Positions 10,951-20,135 of a stretch of DNA of 64,000 nucleotides are shown in pieces. A model generated the notes under the pieces. That model was given only the letters and a program-made list of their open reading frames with translations. It had not been told where the DNA came from and did no database searches. The translations under genes and the position numbers were made by a program. The stretch is from Variovorax paradoxus. GTDB taxonomy: Bacteria; Pseudomonadota; Gammaproteobacteria; Burkholderiales; Burkholderiaceae_C. Location: NCBI RefSeq assembly GCF_009755665.1, contig NZ_CP046622.1, positions 1,922,001 through 1,986,000 of the forward strand, given 5' to 3'. The stretch's first letter is position 1. Every line of letters begins with the position of its first letter.

Positions 10951-11184
10951 TCAATACTTTTCGTACCAGAGGGTGTCCGGCGTGCGGCCGTCGCGCGATT
11001 CCCATTCCTTGACTTGTTTTTCGGCTTCGTCGCGGCTGATGCCGTGGCGTTCCTGGATGCGGCCGAGTAGCTGGTCGCGCTTGCCGGCGATGACGTCGAA
11101 GTCGTCGTCGGTCAGCTTGCCCCATTGCTCCTTGACCTTGCCCTTGAGCTGCTTCCAGTTGCCTTCAATGGTGTCCTTGTTCAT
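10951..11184 (-). CDS. CsbD family stress response protein
   Basis: This 77-residue hydrophilic protein begins MNKDTIEGNWKQLKGKVKEQWG, the hallmark of the CsbD family, followed by KLTDDDFDVIAGKRDQL. CsbD proteins are small general-stress proteins (sigma-B regulon in Bacillus; YjbJ in E. coli) of unknown biochemical function. An AGGAG Shine-Dalgarno precedes the ATG. It is about 85 bases upstream of the exported Lys/Ala-rich gene and may share its transcript, which would fit a joint envelope-stress or stationary-phase role (inference). Confidence 0.93.
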   Translation of the reverse strand: MNKDTIEGNWKQLKGKVKEQWGKLTDDDFDVIAGKRDQLLGRIQERHGISRDEAEKQVKEWESRDGRTPDTLWYEKY

Positions 11185-11359
11185 GCGAATCTCCTTGTAC
11201 GGTTGATTCGGCGGGCTCGTTGGCCGCCGTGAACAAAATGTGGCGGGGCCGATTCACCCTGACGGTAGGACGTGCAGTGCAGGCCCCGTAGGCACAAGCC
11301 GACTCTGCCCGTGATAATCGAACGCACGCCGAAAAGCTTGGGACAACGCGCGCCGCACC

Positions 11360-12580
11360 ATGATCATTCACAGCCTGCTCGACACCGACCTCTACAAGTT
11401 CACCATGATGCAGGTCGTCCTGCATCACTTTCCCGGCGCCCGGGTCGAGTACCGGTTCAAGTGCCGCAACCCCGGTGTCGACCTGGCGCAGTTCGCCGGG
11501 CAGATCCGCGAAGAAGTGCGAAGCCTCTGCTCGCTGCAGTTCCGGGATGCCGAACTGGCCTACCTGCGGTCGATGCGTTTCATCAAGAGCGACTTCGTCG
11601 ACTTTCTCGGGCTCTTCAGGCTCAACGAGAAATACATCAACATCATTCCGCAACCCTCGGGGGAGCTCGAGATCCGCATCCAGGGGCCGTGGCTGCACAC
11701 CATCCTGTTCGAGATTCCGGTGCTGGCCATCGTGAACGAGGTCTACTTCCGCAACACGCAGAAGAAGCCCGACTTCGAGGAAGGCCGGCGGCGCCTGGAA
11801 ACCAAGATCGGGCAACTGCAGGATGCCGGCCTTGCCGATCTCAAGATTGCCGACTACGGCACGCGCCGCCGCTTCTCCAAGGACTGGCATGAAGAAGTGC
11901 TGCGCACGCTCAACGCGCGGCTGGGCGCGGTGACGCCGCCGACGTTGCACCCCAAGCCCGGTGCGCGGCTGCCGCAGCTCGCGGGTACCAGCAATGTGCT
12001 GTACGCCATGAAGCTGGGCCTTATTCCGCTCGGCACCATGGCCCATGAATACCTGCAGGCCTGCCAGGCGCTCGGCCCGCGGCTGCGCGACAGCCAGATC
12101 TTCGGCTTCGAGAGCTGGGCCCGTGAATACCGCGGCGACCTGGGCATTGCGCTGTCCGACGTGTATGGCATGAGCGCCTTCCTGCGCGACTTCGACCTGT
12201 ACTTCTGCAAGCTGTTCGACGGCGCGCGCCATGACAGTGGCGACCCCTTCCAGTGGGGTGAACGCATGCTGGCGCACTACGCCGCGAACCGTGTCGATCC
12301 GCTCACCAAGACGCTGATCTTCAGCGACGGCCTGACCGTGCCGCGCACCATCGAGCTCTACCAGCAGTTCCGCGGCCGCTGCCAGCTGGCGTTCGGCATC
12401 GGAACCAACCTCACCAACGACCTGGGCTACGAGCCGCTGCAGATCGTCATCAAGATGATCAATTGCAACGGCCAGCCCGTGGCCAAGCTGTCGGACACGC
12501 CGTCCAAGAACATGTGCGAGGACGAAAAATACCTGGCGTACCTGCGCCAGGTATTCGAGATCGAACAGCCGCCGGCCTGA
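11360..12580 (+). CDS. pncB: Nicotinate phosphoribosyltransferase
   Basis: PncB couples nicotinate and PRPP, with ATP hydrolysis, to make nicotinate mononucleotide for NAD salvage. The 406-residue product matches the family length. It starts with the diagnostic [18 protein letters not shown] and contains the EYRFKCRN segment, the conserved-histidine region [16 protein letters not shown] and, nearer the C-terminus, GIGTNLTND. The ATG at 11360 lies 175 bases from the divergent CsbD gene. The antiporter gene begins only 25 bases after its stop, so the two may be co-transcribed although unrelated in function. Confidence 0.97.
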   Translation: MIIHSLLDTDLYKFTMMQVVLHHFPGARVEYRFKCRNPGVDLAQFAGQIREEVRSLCSLQFRDAELAYLRSMRFIKSDFVDFLGLFRLNEKYINIIPQPSGELEIRIQGPWLHTILFEIPVLAIVNEVYFRNTQKKPDFEEGRRRLETKIGQLQDAGLADLKIADYGTRRRFSKDWHEEVLRTLNARLGAVTPPTLHPKPGARLPQLAGTSNVLYAMKLGLIPLGTMAHEYLQACQALGPRLRDSQIFGFESWAREYRGDLGIALSDVYGMSAFLRDFDLYFCKLFDGARHDSGDPFQWGERMLAHYAANRVDPLTKTLIFSDGLTVPRTIELYQQFRGRCQLAFGIGTNLTNDLGYEPLQIVIKMINCNGQPVAKLSDTPSKNMCEDEKYLAYLRQVFEIEQPPA

Positions 12581-12605
12581 CTCTCGTCTGGTACGGTACG
12601 GCCCC

Positions 12606-14018
12606 ATGAAAAAAACAGTTCGCCTGGCGGCGGCCGCAGTGCTGCCGATGATGTTTCCCGCGCTTGCCATGGCTGCCGAATTCGACGGCAGCAAGCTTTC
12701 GGCGCTCTGGGGTGTTCCATTCGCGGGCATCCTGCTGTCGATCGCGCTGATGCCGCTGCTCGCCCCGGGGTTCTGGCACCACCACTACGGCAAGATCTCG
12801 GCCGCCTGGGCGCTGGCATTTCTTCTTCCCTTTGCCGCGATCTACGGTGCGCCGCTGGCCGGAGCCCAGCTTGTGCATGCCCTGGTGGAGGAATACATCC
12901 CCTTCATCATCCTGCTCACCGCGCTGTTCACGGTGGCGGGGGGCATCCATATTCGCGGCAACCTGCATGGCGCACCCGGGCTCAACACGGCCATTCTTGC
13001 GATTGGCGCGGTGCTTGCGAGCTTCATGGGAACCACGGGCGCCTCGATGCTGCTGATCAGGCCGCTGATCCGCGCCAACGACAACCGCGTGAGCAAGGCG
13101 CACGTGGTGGTGTTTTTCATCTTCATCGTGTCGAACGCGGGCGGCTCGCTCACGCCGCTGGGCGACCCACCGCTGTTCCTCGGCTTCCTGAAGGGCGTCG
13201 ACTTTTTCTGGACGGCGAAAAACATCTTTCCCGAAACGCTGTTTCTCATCGGCACGTTGCTGGCACTGTTCTACGTGATCGACCGCCATCACTACCGCAA
13301 GGAGGGCGTGCTGCCGTTCGACCCGACGCCCGATACCCAGCGCCTCGGCTTCGACGGTGCGGCCAATTTCTGGCTGCTGGGCGGCATCATCTTCTTCGTG
13401 CTGCTCTCGGGCATCTGGAAGTCGCCCGTGGGCTTCGATGTGTTCGGCACGAGGGTGGGCCTGCCGGGGCTGGTGCGCGACATCGGCCTGATCGCCATCA
13501 CGCTGCTTTCGCTCAAGATCACCTCGGCCAAGGTGCATGCCGACAACCAATTCGAATGGGGCCCGATGGCCGAGGTGGCCAAGCTGTTCGCGGGCATCTT
13601 CCTGACCATCATTCCCGTGATCGCCATGCTCAAGGCGGGCGTACACGGGCCCTTCAGCTCGGTGGTGGCCGCGGTGACCCGCTCCGATGGCCTGCCCGAT
13701 CCGGCGATGTACTTCTGGGCCACGGGCATCCTGAGCTCGTTCCTGGACAACGCACCGACCTACCTGGTGTTCTTCAACACCGCGGGCGGCGAGGCCGCGG
13801 CCCTCATGACCACCTACGCCACCACACTGGCAGCCGTTTCAGCCGGCGCCGTGTTCATGGGCGCCAACACGTACATCGGAAATGCGCCCAACCTCATGGT
13901 CAAGGCCATTGCCGAGAGCCGCGGCGTGCGCATGCCGAGCTTCTTCGGCTACATGGCATGGTCGGTGGCCATCCTGATTCCGCTGTTCGTTCTCTCCACC
14001 TTCATCTTTTTCCGATAG
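12606..14018 (+). CDS. Sodium:proton antiporter, ion transporter (ArsB/NhaD) superfamily
   Basis: This 470-residue polytopic membrane protein begins with a hydrophobic, signal-like segment (MKKTVRLAAAAVLPMMFPA). Helices carry the superfamily patterns: GTTGASMLLIRPLIRAN near 140, VSNAGGSLTPLGDPPLFLGF near 180, LDNAPTYLVFFN near 382, and MGANTYIGNAPNLMVKAIAES near 420. The two related half-motifs TPLGDPP and GNAPN are typical of NhaD/citrate-type transporters with an inverted repeat. A role in Na+/H+ exchange is the usual assignment for this subgroup; the transported ion is inferred. The start is 14 bases upstream-clear of any gene and directly follows pncB. Confidence 0.85.
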   Translation: MKKTVRLAAAAVLPMMFPALAMAAEFDGSKLSALWGVPFAGILLSIALMPLLAPGFWHHHYGKISAAWALAFLLPFAAIYGAPLAGAQLVHALVEEYIPFIILLTALFTVAGGIHIRGNLHGAPGLNTAILAIGAVLASFMGTTGASMLLIRPLIRANDNRVSKAHVVVFFIFIVSNAGGSLTPLGDPPLFLGFLKGVDFFWTAKNIFPETLFLIGTLLALFYVIDRHHYRKEGVLPFDPTPDTQRLGFDGAANFWLLGGIIFFVLLSGIWKSPVGFDVFGTRVGLPGLVRDIGLIAITLLSLKITSAKVHADNQFEWGPMAEVAKLFAGIFLTIIPVIAMLKAGVHGPFSSVVAAVTRSDGLPDPAMYFWATGILSSFLDNAPTYLVFFNTAGGEAAALMTTYATTLAAVSAGAVFMGANTYIGNAPNLMVKAIAESRGVRMPSFFGYMAWSVAILIPLFVLSTFIFFR

Positions 14019-14032
14019 GCGCAGACATCATC

Positions 14033-15019
14033 ATGAGCAAGCCCAAGATACTGGTCGCACGCGCGATCTTTCCCGAAACCATCGAACGCCTTTCGCAGCA
14101 CTTCGAAGTCGAGTCGAACCAGTCCGACGAGAGCTGGAGCAAGGAGCAGTTGATTGCGAGGCTCCAAGGCAAGCAGGGCGCCTTCACCACCGGCAGCGAG
14201 CGCATCGATGCCGCGGTGCTCGACGCGTGCCCCGGCCTGAAGATCTGCGCCAACATGGCAGTGGGCTACAACAACTTCGACGTCGACGCGATGGCCGCGC
14301 ACGGCGTGCTGGGCACCAACGCGCCCGACGTGCTCACTGAGACCACGGCCGACTTCGGCTTTGCGCTCCTGATGGCCACGGCCCGCCGCATTACCGAAAG
14401 CGAACACTTCCTGCGCGCGGGAAAGTGGCAGAAATGGAGCTTCGACATGTTCGCCGGCTCCGACATTCATGGTTCCACGCTCGGCATCATCGGCATGGGC
14501 CGCATCGGGCAGGGCATTGCCAAGCGCGGCGCGCACGGCTTCGGCATGAAGGTGGTCTATCACAACCGCTCGCGGCTCGACGCTTCTCTCGAGGCCGAAT
14601 GCAAGGCCAGCTACGTCAGCAAGGAAGAGCTTCTGAAGACGGCCGATCACGTGGTGCTGGTGGTGCCGTATTCGCCGGCTTCGCACCACACCATCGGCGC
14701 GGCTGAAATCGCGCTGATGAAGCCGACCGCCACGCTGGTGAACATTGCCCGCGGCGGCATCGTCGACGACGCGGCGCTGGCCGTGGCGCTGCGCGAAAAG
14801 CGCATTGCGGCGGCGGGCCTGGACGTGTTCGAAGGCGAGCCCAAGGTCCACCCCGATCTGCTGACCGTGCCCAACGTGGTGCTCACGCCCCACATCGCAA
14901 GCGCCACAGTGCCCACGCGCCGCGCCATGGCTGAGCTCGCGGCCGACAACCTCATTGCCTGGTTCGGCGGCAAGGGGCCGCTCACGCCCGTTACGCCCGT
15001 TCCGGCGGCCGGCAAGTAA
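14033..15019 (+). CDS. D-isomer specific 2-hydroxyacid dehydrogenase (glyoxylate/hydroxypyruvate reductase-like)
   Basis: This 328-residue NAD(P)H-dependent enzyme has the nucleotide-binding GMGRIGQG motif near 150 and the catalytic set in order: Arg in VNIARGG, Glu in DVFEGEP and His in LTPHIASAT. The N-terminal half is the substrate domain (NMAVGYNNFDVDA). The closest well-known enzymes are GhrB/TkrA-type glyoxylate, hydroxypyruvate or 2-ketogluconate reductases. The exact substrate is not decided by sequence. It starts 14 bases after the antiporter stop and is followed within 40 bases by rmuC, so it lies in a run of plus-strand genes. Confidence 0.92.
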   Translation: MSKPKILVARAIFPETIERLSQHFEVESNQSDESWSKEQLIARLQGKQGAFTTGSERIDAAVLDACPGLKICANMAVGYNNFDVDAMAAHGVLGTNAPDVLTETTADFGFALLMATARRITESEHFLRAGKWQKWSFDMFAGSDIHGSTLGIIGMGRIGQGIAKRGAHGFGMKVVYHNRSRLDASLEAECKASYVSKEELLKTADHVVLVVPYSPASHHTIGAAEIALMKPTATLVNIARGGIVDDAALAVALREKRIAAAGLDVFEGEPKVHPDLLTVPNVVLTPHIASATVPTRRAMAELAADNLIAWFGGKGPLTPVTPVPAAGK

Positions 15020-15054
15020 CACCCGCAAACCCAAGCGAAAACAGCGATCCCATT

Positions 15055-16425
15055 TTGCAATCGACCGACTTGATTCTTCTTCTGCTGGCCGCCTTTGCCG
15101 TGGTGCAGGTCGTGCTGGTGATCTGGCTGCTCGCGCGCCGCCAGCCCAAGCCCGACCACAGCGAAATGCTGACCGTGCTGGCCGCCATGGGCGCGGCCAA
15201 CGAGCGCACCGAGCGCGAGCTGCGCCACGAAATCGGCGAGAGCTCGCGCGGTGCGCGGCAGGAAACCGCACAGGCCTTTGCCACCTTCCAGCAGTCGCTG
15301 GTGCAGCAGGGGGCCGAGGCCACTCGTACGCAGAATGCGCAGCTCGATGCTTTCTCGCTGCAGCTCGCATCGCTGCAGAAGAGCCTGGCCGACACGCTCA
15401 ACACCCAACTGCAGGGCTTGAGCGATTCCAACGCGCGTCGCCTTGCCGAAGTGCGCGAAACGATGGAAGCGCAGTTGGCGCAGCTGCAGCAGAGCAATAC
15501 CGCCAAGCTCGACGAGATGCGCAAGACCGTCGACGAGAAGCTGCAGAGCACGCTCGAAGCGCGGCTGGGCGAGAGCTTCAAGCAGGTGGCCGACCGGCTC
15601 GAGCAGGTGCACAAGGGCCTCGGCGAAATGCAGACGCTGGCCGTAGGCGTCGGCAGCCTGCAGCGCGTGCTGACCAACGTGAAGACGCGCGGCGTGTTCG
15701 GCGAAGTGCAGCTCGAGGCGCTGCTCGAGCAGGTGCTGACTCCGGACCAGTACGCCAAGCAGATCGAAACCAAGCCGCGCAGCGGCCAGCGGGTGGACTT
15801 TGCCATTCGCTTTCCGGGCCGCGGCGACGACGGCGCGCCGGTGTGGCTGCCGATCGACGCCAAGTTTCCGCGCGACGACTACGAACGCCTGATCGATGCG
15901 CACGAGCGCGCCGACGCGCCCGGGGCGGAGCTTGCGGCCAAGGCGCTCGAGGCGCGCATCCGCAGCGAGGCCAAGTCGATTGCCGACAACTACCTGGCGG
16001 CGCCGCATACCACCGACTTCGCCATCCTGTTCCTGCCGGTCGAGAGCCTCTACGCCGAGGTGCTGCGCCGCCCGGGCCTGATGGATGCCATCCAGCGCCA
16101 GCACCGCGTGACGCTGGCGGGGCCGACCACCTTGCTCGCCATGCTCAACAGCCTGCACATGGGCTTTCGCACGCTGGCCCTCGAGCAGCAGGCCTCGGAG
16201 GTGTGGAAGGTGCTGGGCGCGGTCAAGACCGAATTCGAGCGCTATGGCGAATGGGTGTCGCGCATCAAGGAGCAGGTGGCCAAGGCTTCCGACACGCTCG
16301 ACAAGGCCGATACGCGCGCCAAGCAGATGCGCCTTGCGCTGCGCAAGGTCGAGGCGCTGCCCGAGGCGCAGTCGCAGGTGCTGCTGCCCCCCACGGCCGA
16401 CAGCGAGGGCGACGACACCCCGTGA
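15055..16425 (+). CDS. rmuC: DNA recombination protein RmuC
   Basis: RmuC limits inversions and rearrangements at short inverted repeats and carries a PD-(D/E)XK-like nuclease core. The 456-residue product starts at a TTG at 15055, which is needed to keep the N-terminal membrane anchor (LILLLLAAFAVVQVVLVIWLL); the next in-frame ATG would remove it. A long coiled-coil follows (about residues 50-190, rich in Gln, Glu and Ala). The conserved core then has VGSLQRVLTNVKTRGVFGE, LPIDAKFPRDDYERL and FLPVESLYAEV. The last bases overlap the GTG start of the next gene. Confidence 0.93.
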   Translation: MQSTDLILLLLAAFAVVQVVLVIWLLARRQPKPDHSEMLTVLAAMGAANERTERELRHEIGESSRGARQETAQAFATFQQSLVQQGAEATRTQNAQLDAFSLQLASLQKSLADTLNTQLQGLSDSNARRLAEVRETMEAQLAQLQQSNTAKLDEMRKTVDEKLQSTLEARLGESFKQVADRLEQVHKGLGEMQTLAVGVGSLQRVLTNVKTRGVFGEVQLEALLEQVLTPDQYAKQIETKPRSGQRVDFAIRFPGRGDDGAPVWLPIDAKFPRDDYERLIDAHERADAPGAELAAKALEARIRSEAKSIADNYLAAPHTTDFAILFLPVESLYAEVLRRPGLMDAIQRQHRVTLAGPTTLLAMLNSLHMGFRTLALEQQASEVWKVLGAVKTEFERYGEWVSRIKEQVAKASDTLDKADTRAKQMRLALRKVEALPEAQSQVLLPPTADSEGDDTP

Positions 16426-17585
16426 AAGGCGCTGAACTGCTGCGAGTGATCGGGGCCCAGGTGTGCCTGCACGCCACCATGGCCGGCATGCGGCTCGCAA
16501 CGCCGCTGCTGGCGCTGCAGCAGGGGTACAGCGCAGCGGCGGTCGGGGTGCTGATTGCGCTGTTCGCGCTCACGCAGGTGTTCCTTGCACTGCCCGCGGG
16601 GAGGTTTGCCGACCGGCACGGCTTCAAGCGCCCGCTGTGGCTTTCGGTCATTGCGGCTTCGGGCGGTGCGGGGCTCGTGGTGATTTTTCCGGTCTTCCCG
16701 GTCATGTGCCTCGCCGCGCTGCTGACCGGCGGAGCCACCGGCGCGACCGTCATTGCGCTGCAGCGGCATGTGGGCCGCTCCGCCACCAATGCCACGCAAC
16801 TCAAGCGTGTGTTCAGCTGGCTCGCAATTGCGCCTGCGGTCGCCAATTTCGTCGGGCCGTTTGTCGCCGGCATGCTCATCGACCACGCGGGCCGCGCGCC
16901 GGCGGACATGCTGGCCTTCCGGGTCTGCTTTGCGGCCATGGCGGTGCTGCCCATCGTCTGCTGGCTGCTTGCACGGGGCGCGCACGAGCCGCCACCCGCC
17001 GCGCCGGCGGCAGGGGCCGTACCCACGCGGGCCTGGGACCTGCTGCGCGAGCCGATGTTCCGGCGCCTGCTGTTCGTCAACTGGCTTCAGTCTTCGAGCT
17101 GGGACGTGCATGCCTTCGTGCTGCCCGTGCTGGGGCACGACCGCGGCATCAGCGCTTCGGTCATCGGCTCCATTCTTGGTGCCTTTGCCATCGCGGCCGC
17201 CGCCATCCGTGTCGTGCTGCCGCTCATTGCCTCGCGCGCTTCGGAGCGCAGCGTGATCCTGATTTCCACCATCGTCACTGCGGCGGTGTTCGCGGTCTAT
17301 CCGCTGCTCGATTCGGCCCTGACGATGGGCTTGTGCTCCGTGGTGCTGGGCTTCGCGCTCGGGGCCGTGCAGCCCATGGTGATGAGCATGCTGCACCAGA
17401 TCACGCCGCACGAGCGGCACGGCGAAGCGCTGGGCTTGCGGCTCATGACCATCAATGCATCGAGCGTGGCGATGCCGATGCTGTTCGGATCGATCGGCGC
17501 GCTGATCGGTATTGCCGGGGTTTTCTGGGTGGTGGGCGCCGTGGTTGCGCTGGGCGCCCGGGCCACGTGGGGCTTGAAGGCCTGA
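16422..17585 (+). CDS. MFS transporter
   Basis: This 387-residue twelve-helix major facilitator protein begins at a GTG at 16422 that overlaps the rmuC stop (GTGA). The MFS motif A appears as AGRFADRHGFKRPL near residue 65, and the second half has FALGAVQPMVMSMLHQI. No feature identifies the substrate. Translational coupling to rmuC suggests shared expression, not shared function. A short intergenic stretch separates it from the convergent LOG gene. Confidence 0.88.
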   Translation: MKGAELLRVIGAQVCLHATMAGMRLATPLLALQQGYSAAAVGVLIALFALTQVFLALPAGRFADRHGFKRPLWLSVIAASGGAGLVVIFPVFPVMCLAALLTGGATGATVIALQRHVGRSATNATQLKRVFSWLAIAPAVANFVGPFVAGMLIDHAGRAPADMLAFRVCFAAMAVLPIVCWLLARGAHEPPPAAPAAGAVPTRAWDLLREPMFRRLLFVNWLQSSSWDVHAFVLPVLGHDRGISASVIGSILGAFAIAAAAIRVVLPLIASRASERSVILISTIVTAAVFAVYPLLDSALTMGLCSVVLGFALGAVQPMVMSMLHQITPHERHGEALGLRLMTINASSVAMPMLFGSIGALIGIAGVFWVVGAVVALGARATWGLKA

Positions 17586-17614
17586 AAGCCCCGAAGGCTT
17601 GGCGCTGTCTGCGC

Positions 17615-18478
17615 CTACAGCTTGTAGAAGCGCTTGATCGCGTCCCACGCGTCTTCGGGCGCGTCGACATACTCGAACAGGTTCACATCCGTCGGCGAAA
17701 TCACGCCTTCGTCGACCAGGAAGTCGAAGTCGATCAGCTTCTTCCAGTAGGCCGAGCCGAACAGCACGATCGGCACCGGCTTCGACTTTCTGGTCTGCAC
17801 CAGCGTGATCACTTCGAACAGCTCGTCGAGCGTGCCAAAGCCGCCCGGAAAGGCTACGAGCGCCTTCGCGCGCATCATGAAATGCATCTTGCGGATGGCG
17901 AAGTAGTGGAACTTGAAGCTCAGCGCCGGCGTGACGTACGGGTTGGCTTCTTCTTCCATCGGCAGCGCGATGGCCAGGCCGACCGAAATGCCGCCGCCTT
18001 CATGCGCGCCGCGGTTGGCCGCCTGCATGATGCCGGGGCCGCCGCCGGTGCAGACAAAGAGCTTGTCTTCGGGCTGCTTGCCCTCGCTGTATTGCGCCAC
18101 CAGCTTGCCGAAGGCGCGCGCCTTCTCGTAGTAGTGCGAGCTGCGCGCCAGCCGGCGCCAGCGCTCGGCCGCAACGGCATCGCCGCTGGCTTCGGCCTGC
18201 GCCACCAGGGCGGCAGCTTCTTCTTCGCTGCGAAAGCGGGCGCTGCCGAACACCACCACGGTGTTTTCGATGCCGTGGGCGCGCTGCTCGAGATCGGGCT
18301 TCATCAGCTCGAGCTGCATGCGGATCCCGCGGGTCTCGCGGCGCAGCAAGAACTCGGGGTCGGCGAAGGCGATGCGCGAGGGATCGGGGTCGAGCGGGAG
18401 GCCTTTTTCGGAATGCGTCTTGAGCGTGGCCCAGGCGTCGGCAAGGCGTTTGTCGTGAAGGTCGTGCGTGTTGTTCAT
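17615..18478 (-). CDS. LOG family protein (Rossmann fold nucleotide phosphoribohydrolase)
   Basis: This 287-residue protein carries the LOG signature PGGFGTLDELFEV, preceded by the MRAKALVAF segment, and a nucleotide-binding GGGPGIMQAANRGAHE. LOG proteins cleave nucleoside 5'-monophosphates, including cytokinin ribotides; older databases mislabel them as lysine decarboxylases. It belongs to the longer class with an N-terminal helical extension (residues 1-75). The chosen start gives MNNTHDLHDKRLADAW. The next upstream gene on this strand, an enoyl-CoA hydratase relative, ends 61 bases before it. Confidence 0.88.
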   Translation of the reverse strand: MNNTHDLHDKRLADAWATLKTHSEKGLPLDPDPSRIAFADPEFLLRRETRGIRMQLELMKPDLEQRAHGIENTVVVFGSARFRSEEEAAALVAQAEASGDAVAAERWRRLARSSHYYEKARAFGKLVAQYSEGKQPEDKLFVCTGGGPGIMQAANRGAHEGGGISVGLAIALPMEEEANPYVTPALSFKFHYFAIRKMHFMMRAKALVAFPGGFGTLDELFEVITLVQTRKSKPVPIVLFGSAYWKKLIDFDFLVDEGVISPTDVNLFEYVDAPEDAWDAIKRFYKL

Positions 18479-18539
18479 GAAGGAATCAGACAGGAAGACT
18501 TGTGCATTGTGCAGCCTTGCAACCGGCATGCCCGCCGGT

Positions 18540-19319
18540 TCAGAAAGTGCCGTGCCGCCCCGCGCCTCGAACAAAGCGTTCGGCGCCGGCAGTGCCTTCG
18601 GCTGCGACGATCGGCACGCCCAGGCGCCCTTCCTGCTGCAGCGCTTCGGCCAGCGGCAAGTTCCATTGGGCGCAGGCGGAATGGCGATCCGCCAGCATGC
18701 ATTGCTGCGGAAAGGCGGCAATCTCGCGCGCAAGCGCTTCGGCTGTCTCGCGGGCTCGGCCCTTGGACACGAGGCGGTTCACCAGCCCCATGTCAGCCGC
18801 TTCCTGGGCGCTCACGGGCCGGCCCGTCAGGATGAGATCGAGCGCGCGGCCCATGCCGACGATGCGCGGCAGCCGCACGGTGCCGCCGTCGATCAGCGGC
18901 ACGCCCCAGCGGCGGCAGAACACGCCCAGTACCGCGTCTTCCTCGGCCACCCGAAGGTCGGCCAGCAGGGCCAGTTCGAGACCTCCGGCCACCGCATGGC
19001 CGCTGATGGCGGCAATCAGTGGCTTGTTCAACGCCATGCGGGTGGGCCCCATCGGGCCGGAGCCGCCACCGTCAGGGTCGAGCTCATTGCGCCGGACCGG
19101 GTCGCTGACCGCGCTGAGGTCGGCGCCCGCGCAGAAGGTGCCGTGCTCGCCCCACAGCACGGCTACGCGTTGGCTTTCGTCGGCCTCGAAGCGCTCGAAA
19201 GCGGCGCGCAGCGCGGTGGCCATGGGCCGGTCGACGGCGTTGCGCTGCTTCGGGCGGCTCATGACGATGGTGCTGACCGGCCCATCGATTTCGGTGCGAA
19301 CGCTGGCGGACGTGTTCAT
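18540..19319 (-). CDS. Enoyl-CoA hydratase/isomerase (crotonase) family protein
   Basis: This 259-residue crotonase-fold protein has the oxyanion-hole segments GTFCAGADLSAV and ISGHAVAGGLELALLADLR, then RWGVPLIDGGTVRLPRI. Enoyl-CoA hydratases use two glutamates. Here the second position falls in VPLIDGGT, with Asp instead of Glu, so hydratase activity is uncertain and another crotonase reaction is possible. An in-frame start 8 codons earlier (19343) exists, but MNTSASVRTEIDG fits the family better and the earlier one lies against the efp terminator. It is cytoplasmic; its substrate is unknown. Confidence 0.87.
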   Translation of the reverse strand: MNTSASVRTEIDGPVSTIVMSRPKQRNAVDRPMATALRAAFERFEADESQRVAVLWGEHGTFCAGADLSAVSDPVRRNELDPDGGGSGPMGPTRMALNKPLIAAISGHAVAGGLELALLADLRVAEEDAVLGVFCRRWGVPLIDGGTVRLPRIVGMGRALDLILTGRPVSAQEAADMGLVNRLVSKGRARETAEALAREIAAFPQQCMLADRHSACAQWNLPLAEALQQEGRLGVPIVAAEGTAGAERFVRGAGRHGTF

Positions 19320-19345
19320 GAGGGCAAAGGGTACGCCCATCAACG

Positions 19346-19371
19346 CAAAAAGGCTCCTTTCGGAGCCTTTT
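19346..19371 (-). terminator. Rho-independent terminator after efp
   Basis: On the minus strand AAAAGGCTCC and GGAGCCTTTT form a perfect 10-bp stem with a 4-base loop ending in T. It lies about 35 bases past the efp stop and directly before the crotonase gene. Confidence 0.88.
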
Positions 19372-19404
19372 GTCAGGGTGGCGGTTGAGCCAGCCAGGGA
19401 GCGT

Positions 19405-19959
19405 TTAGACGCGCTTGCGGTATTCGCCGGTGCGGGTGTCGATTTCGATCTTGTCGCCCTGCGAGACGAAGAGCGGAACCGGCACTTCGAAGCCGGTTGC
19501 GATCTTGGCGGGCTTGAGCACCTTGCCCGAGGTGTCGCCCTTGACGGCCGGCTCGGTCCAGGTGATTTCGCGCTCGACGCTGGTCGGCAGTTCGACCGAG
19601 ATGGCCTTGCCGTCGTAGAACACCACTTCGACCGGCATGCCGTCTTCGAGGTAGTTCAGGGCGTCGCCCATGTTCTCGGCTTCGACTTCGTACTGGTTGT
19701 ACTCGGTGTCCATGCAGACGTACATCGGATCGGCGAAGTAGGAGTAGGTGCACTCCTTCTTGTCGAGCACGATCTGGTCGATCTTGTCGTCGGCCTTGAA
19801 GACCACTTCGGTGTTGAAGTTGGCGATCAGGCTCTTGAGCTTCATGCGCACGGTGGCGGAGTTGCGGCCGCCGCGGCTGTATTCGGTCTTGAGGACGACC
19901 ATCGGGTCCTTGCCGTGCATGATGACGTTGCCGGCGCGGATTTCTTGAGCGATTTTCAT
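19405..19959 (-). CDS. efp: Translation elongation factor P (Arg32 type)
   Basis: EF-P enters stalled ribosomes at polyproline stretches and promotes peptide-bond formation. The 184-residue product has the three beta-barrel domains of the family and ends [15 protein letters not shown]. The tip of domain I reads SRGGRNS with Arg at position 32. EF-Ps with Arg32 are activated by rhamnosylation, in contrast to the Lys34 lysylation of E. coli. The matching enzyme EarP is encoded immediately upstream on the same strand, as expected. A TAAAAT element around 20136-20131 inside the end of earP may be a private promoter. A strong terminator follows. Confidence 0.98.
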   Translation of the reverse strand: MKIAQEIRAGNVIMHGKDPMVVLKTEYSRGGRNSATVRMKLKSLIANFNTEVVFKADDKIDQIVLDKKECTYSYFADPMYVCMDTEYNQYEVEAENMGDALNYLEDGMPVEVVFYDGKAISVELPTSVEREITWTEPAVKGDTSGKVLKPAKIATGFEVPVPLFVSQGDKIEIDTRTGEYRKRV

Positions 19960-20135
19960 ATCAGGTTCTCTGGATGTTGGCCGCTCGGTGCACGGGGCCA
20001 TGGGCGACGTTTGCAATGTTGCGGTGCAACGTCTTGCCGGCGTTCTTGGCCCCGCGGTACATGTCCCGCGGCAGGTTTGGCGGACAGCATCTCGGATCTG
20101 TGTAATCCGGGCCGAAATCCGCAAAGCCCACTATT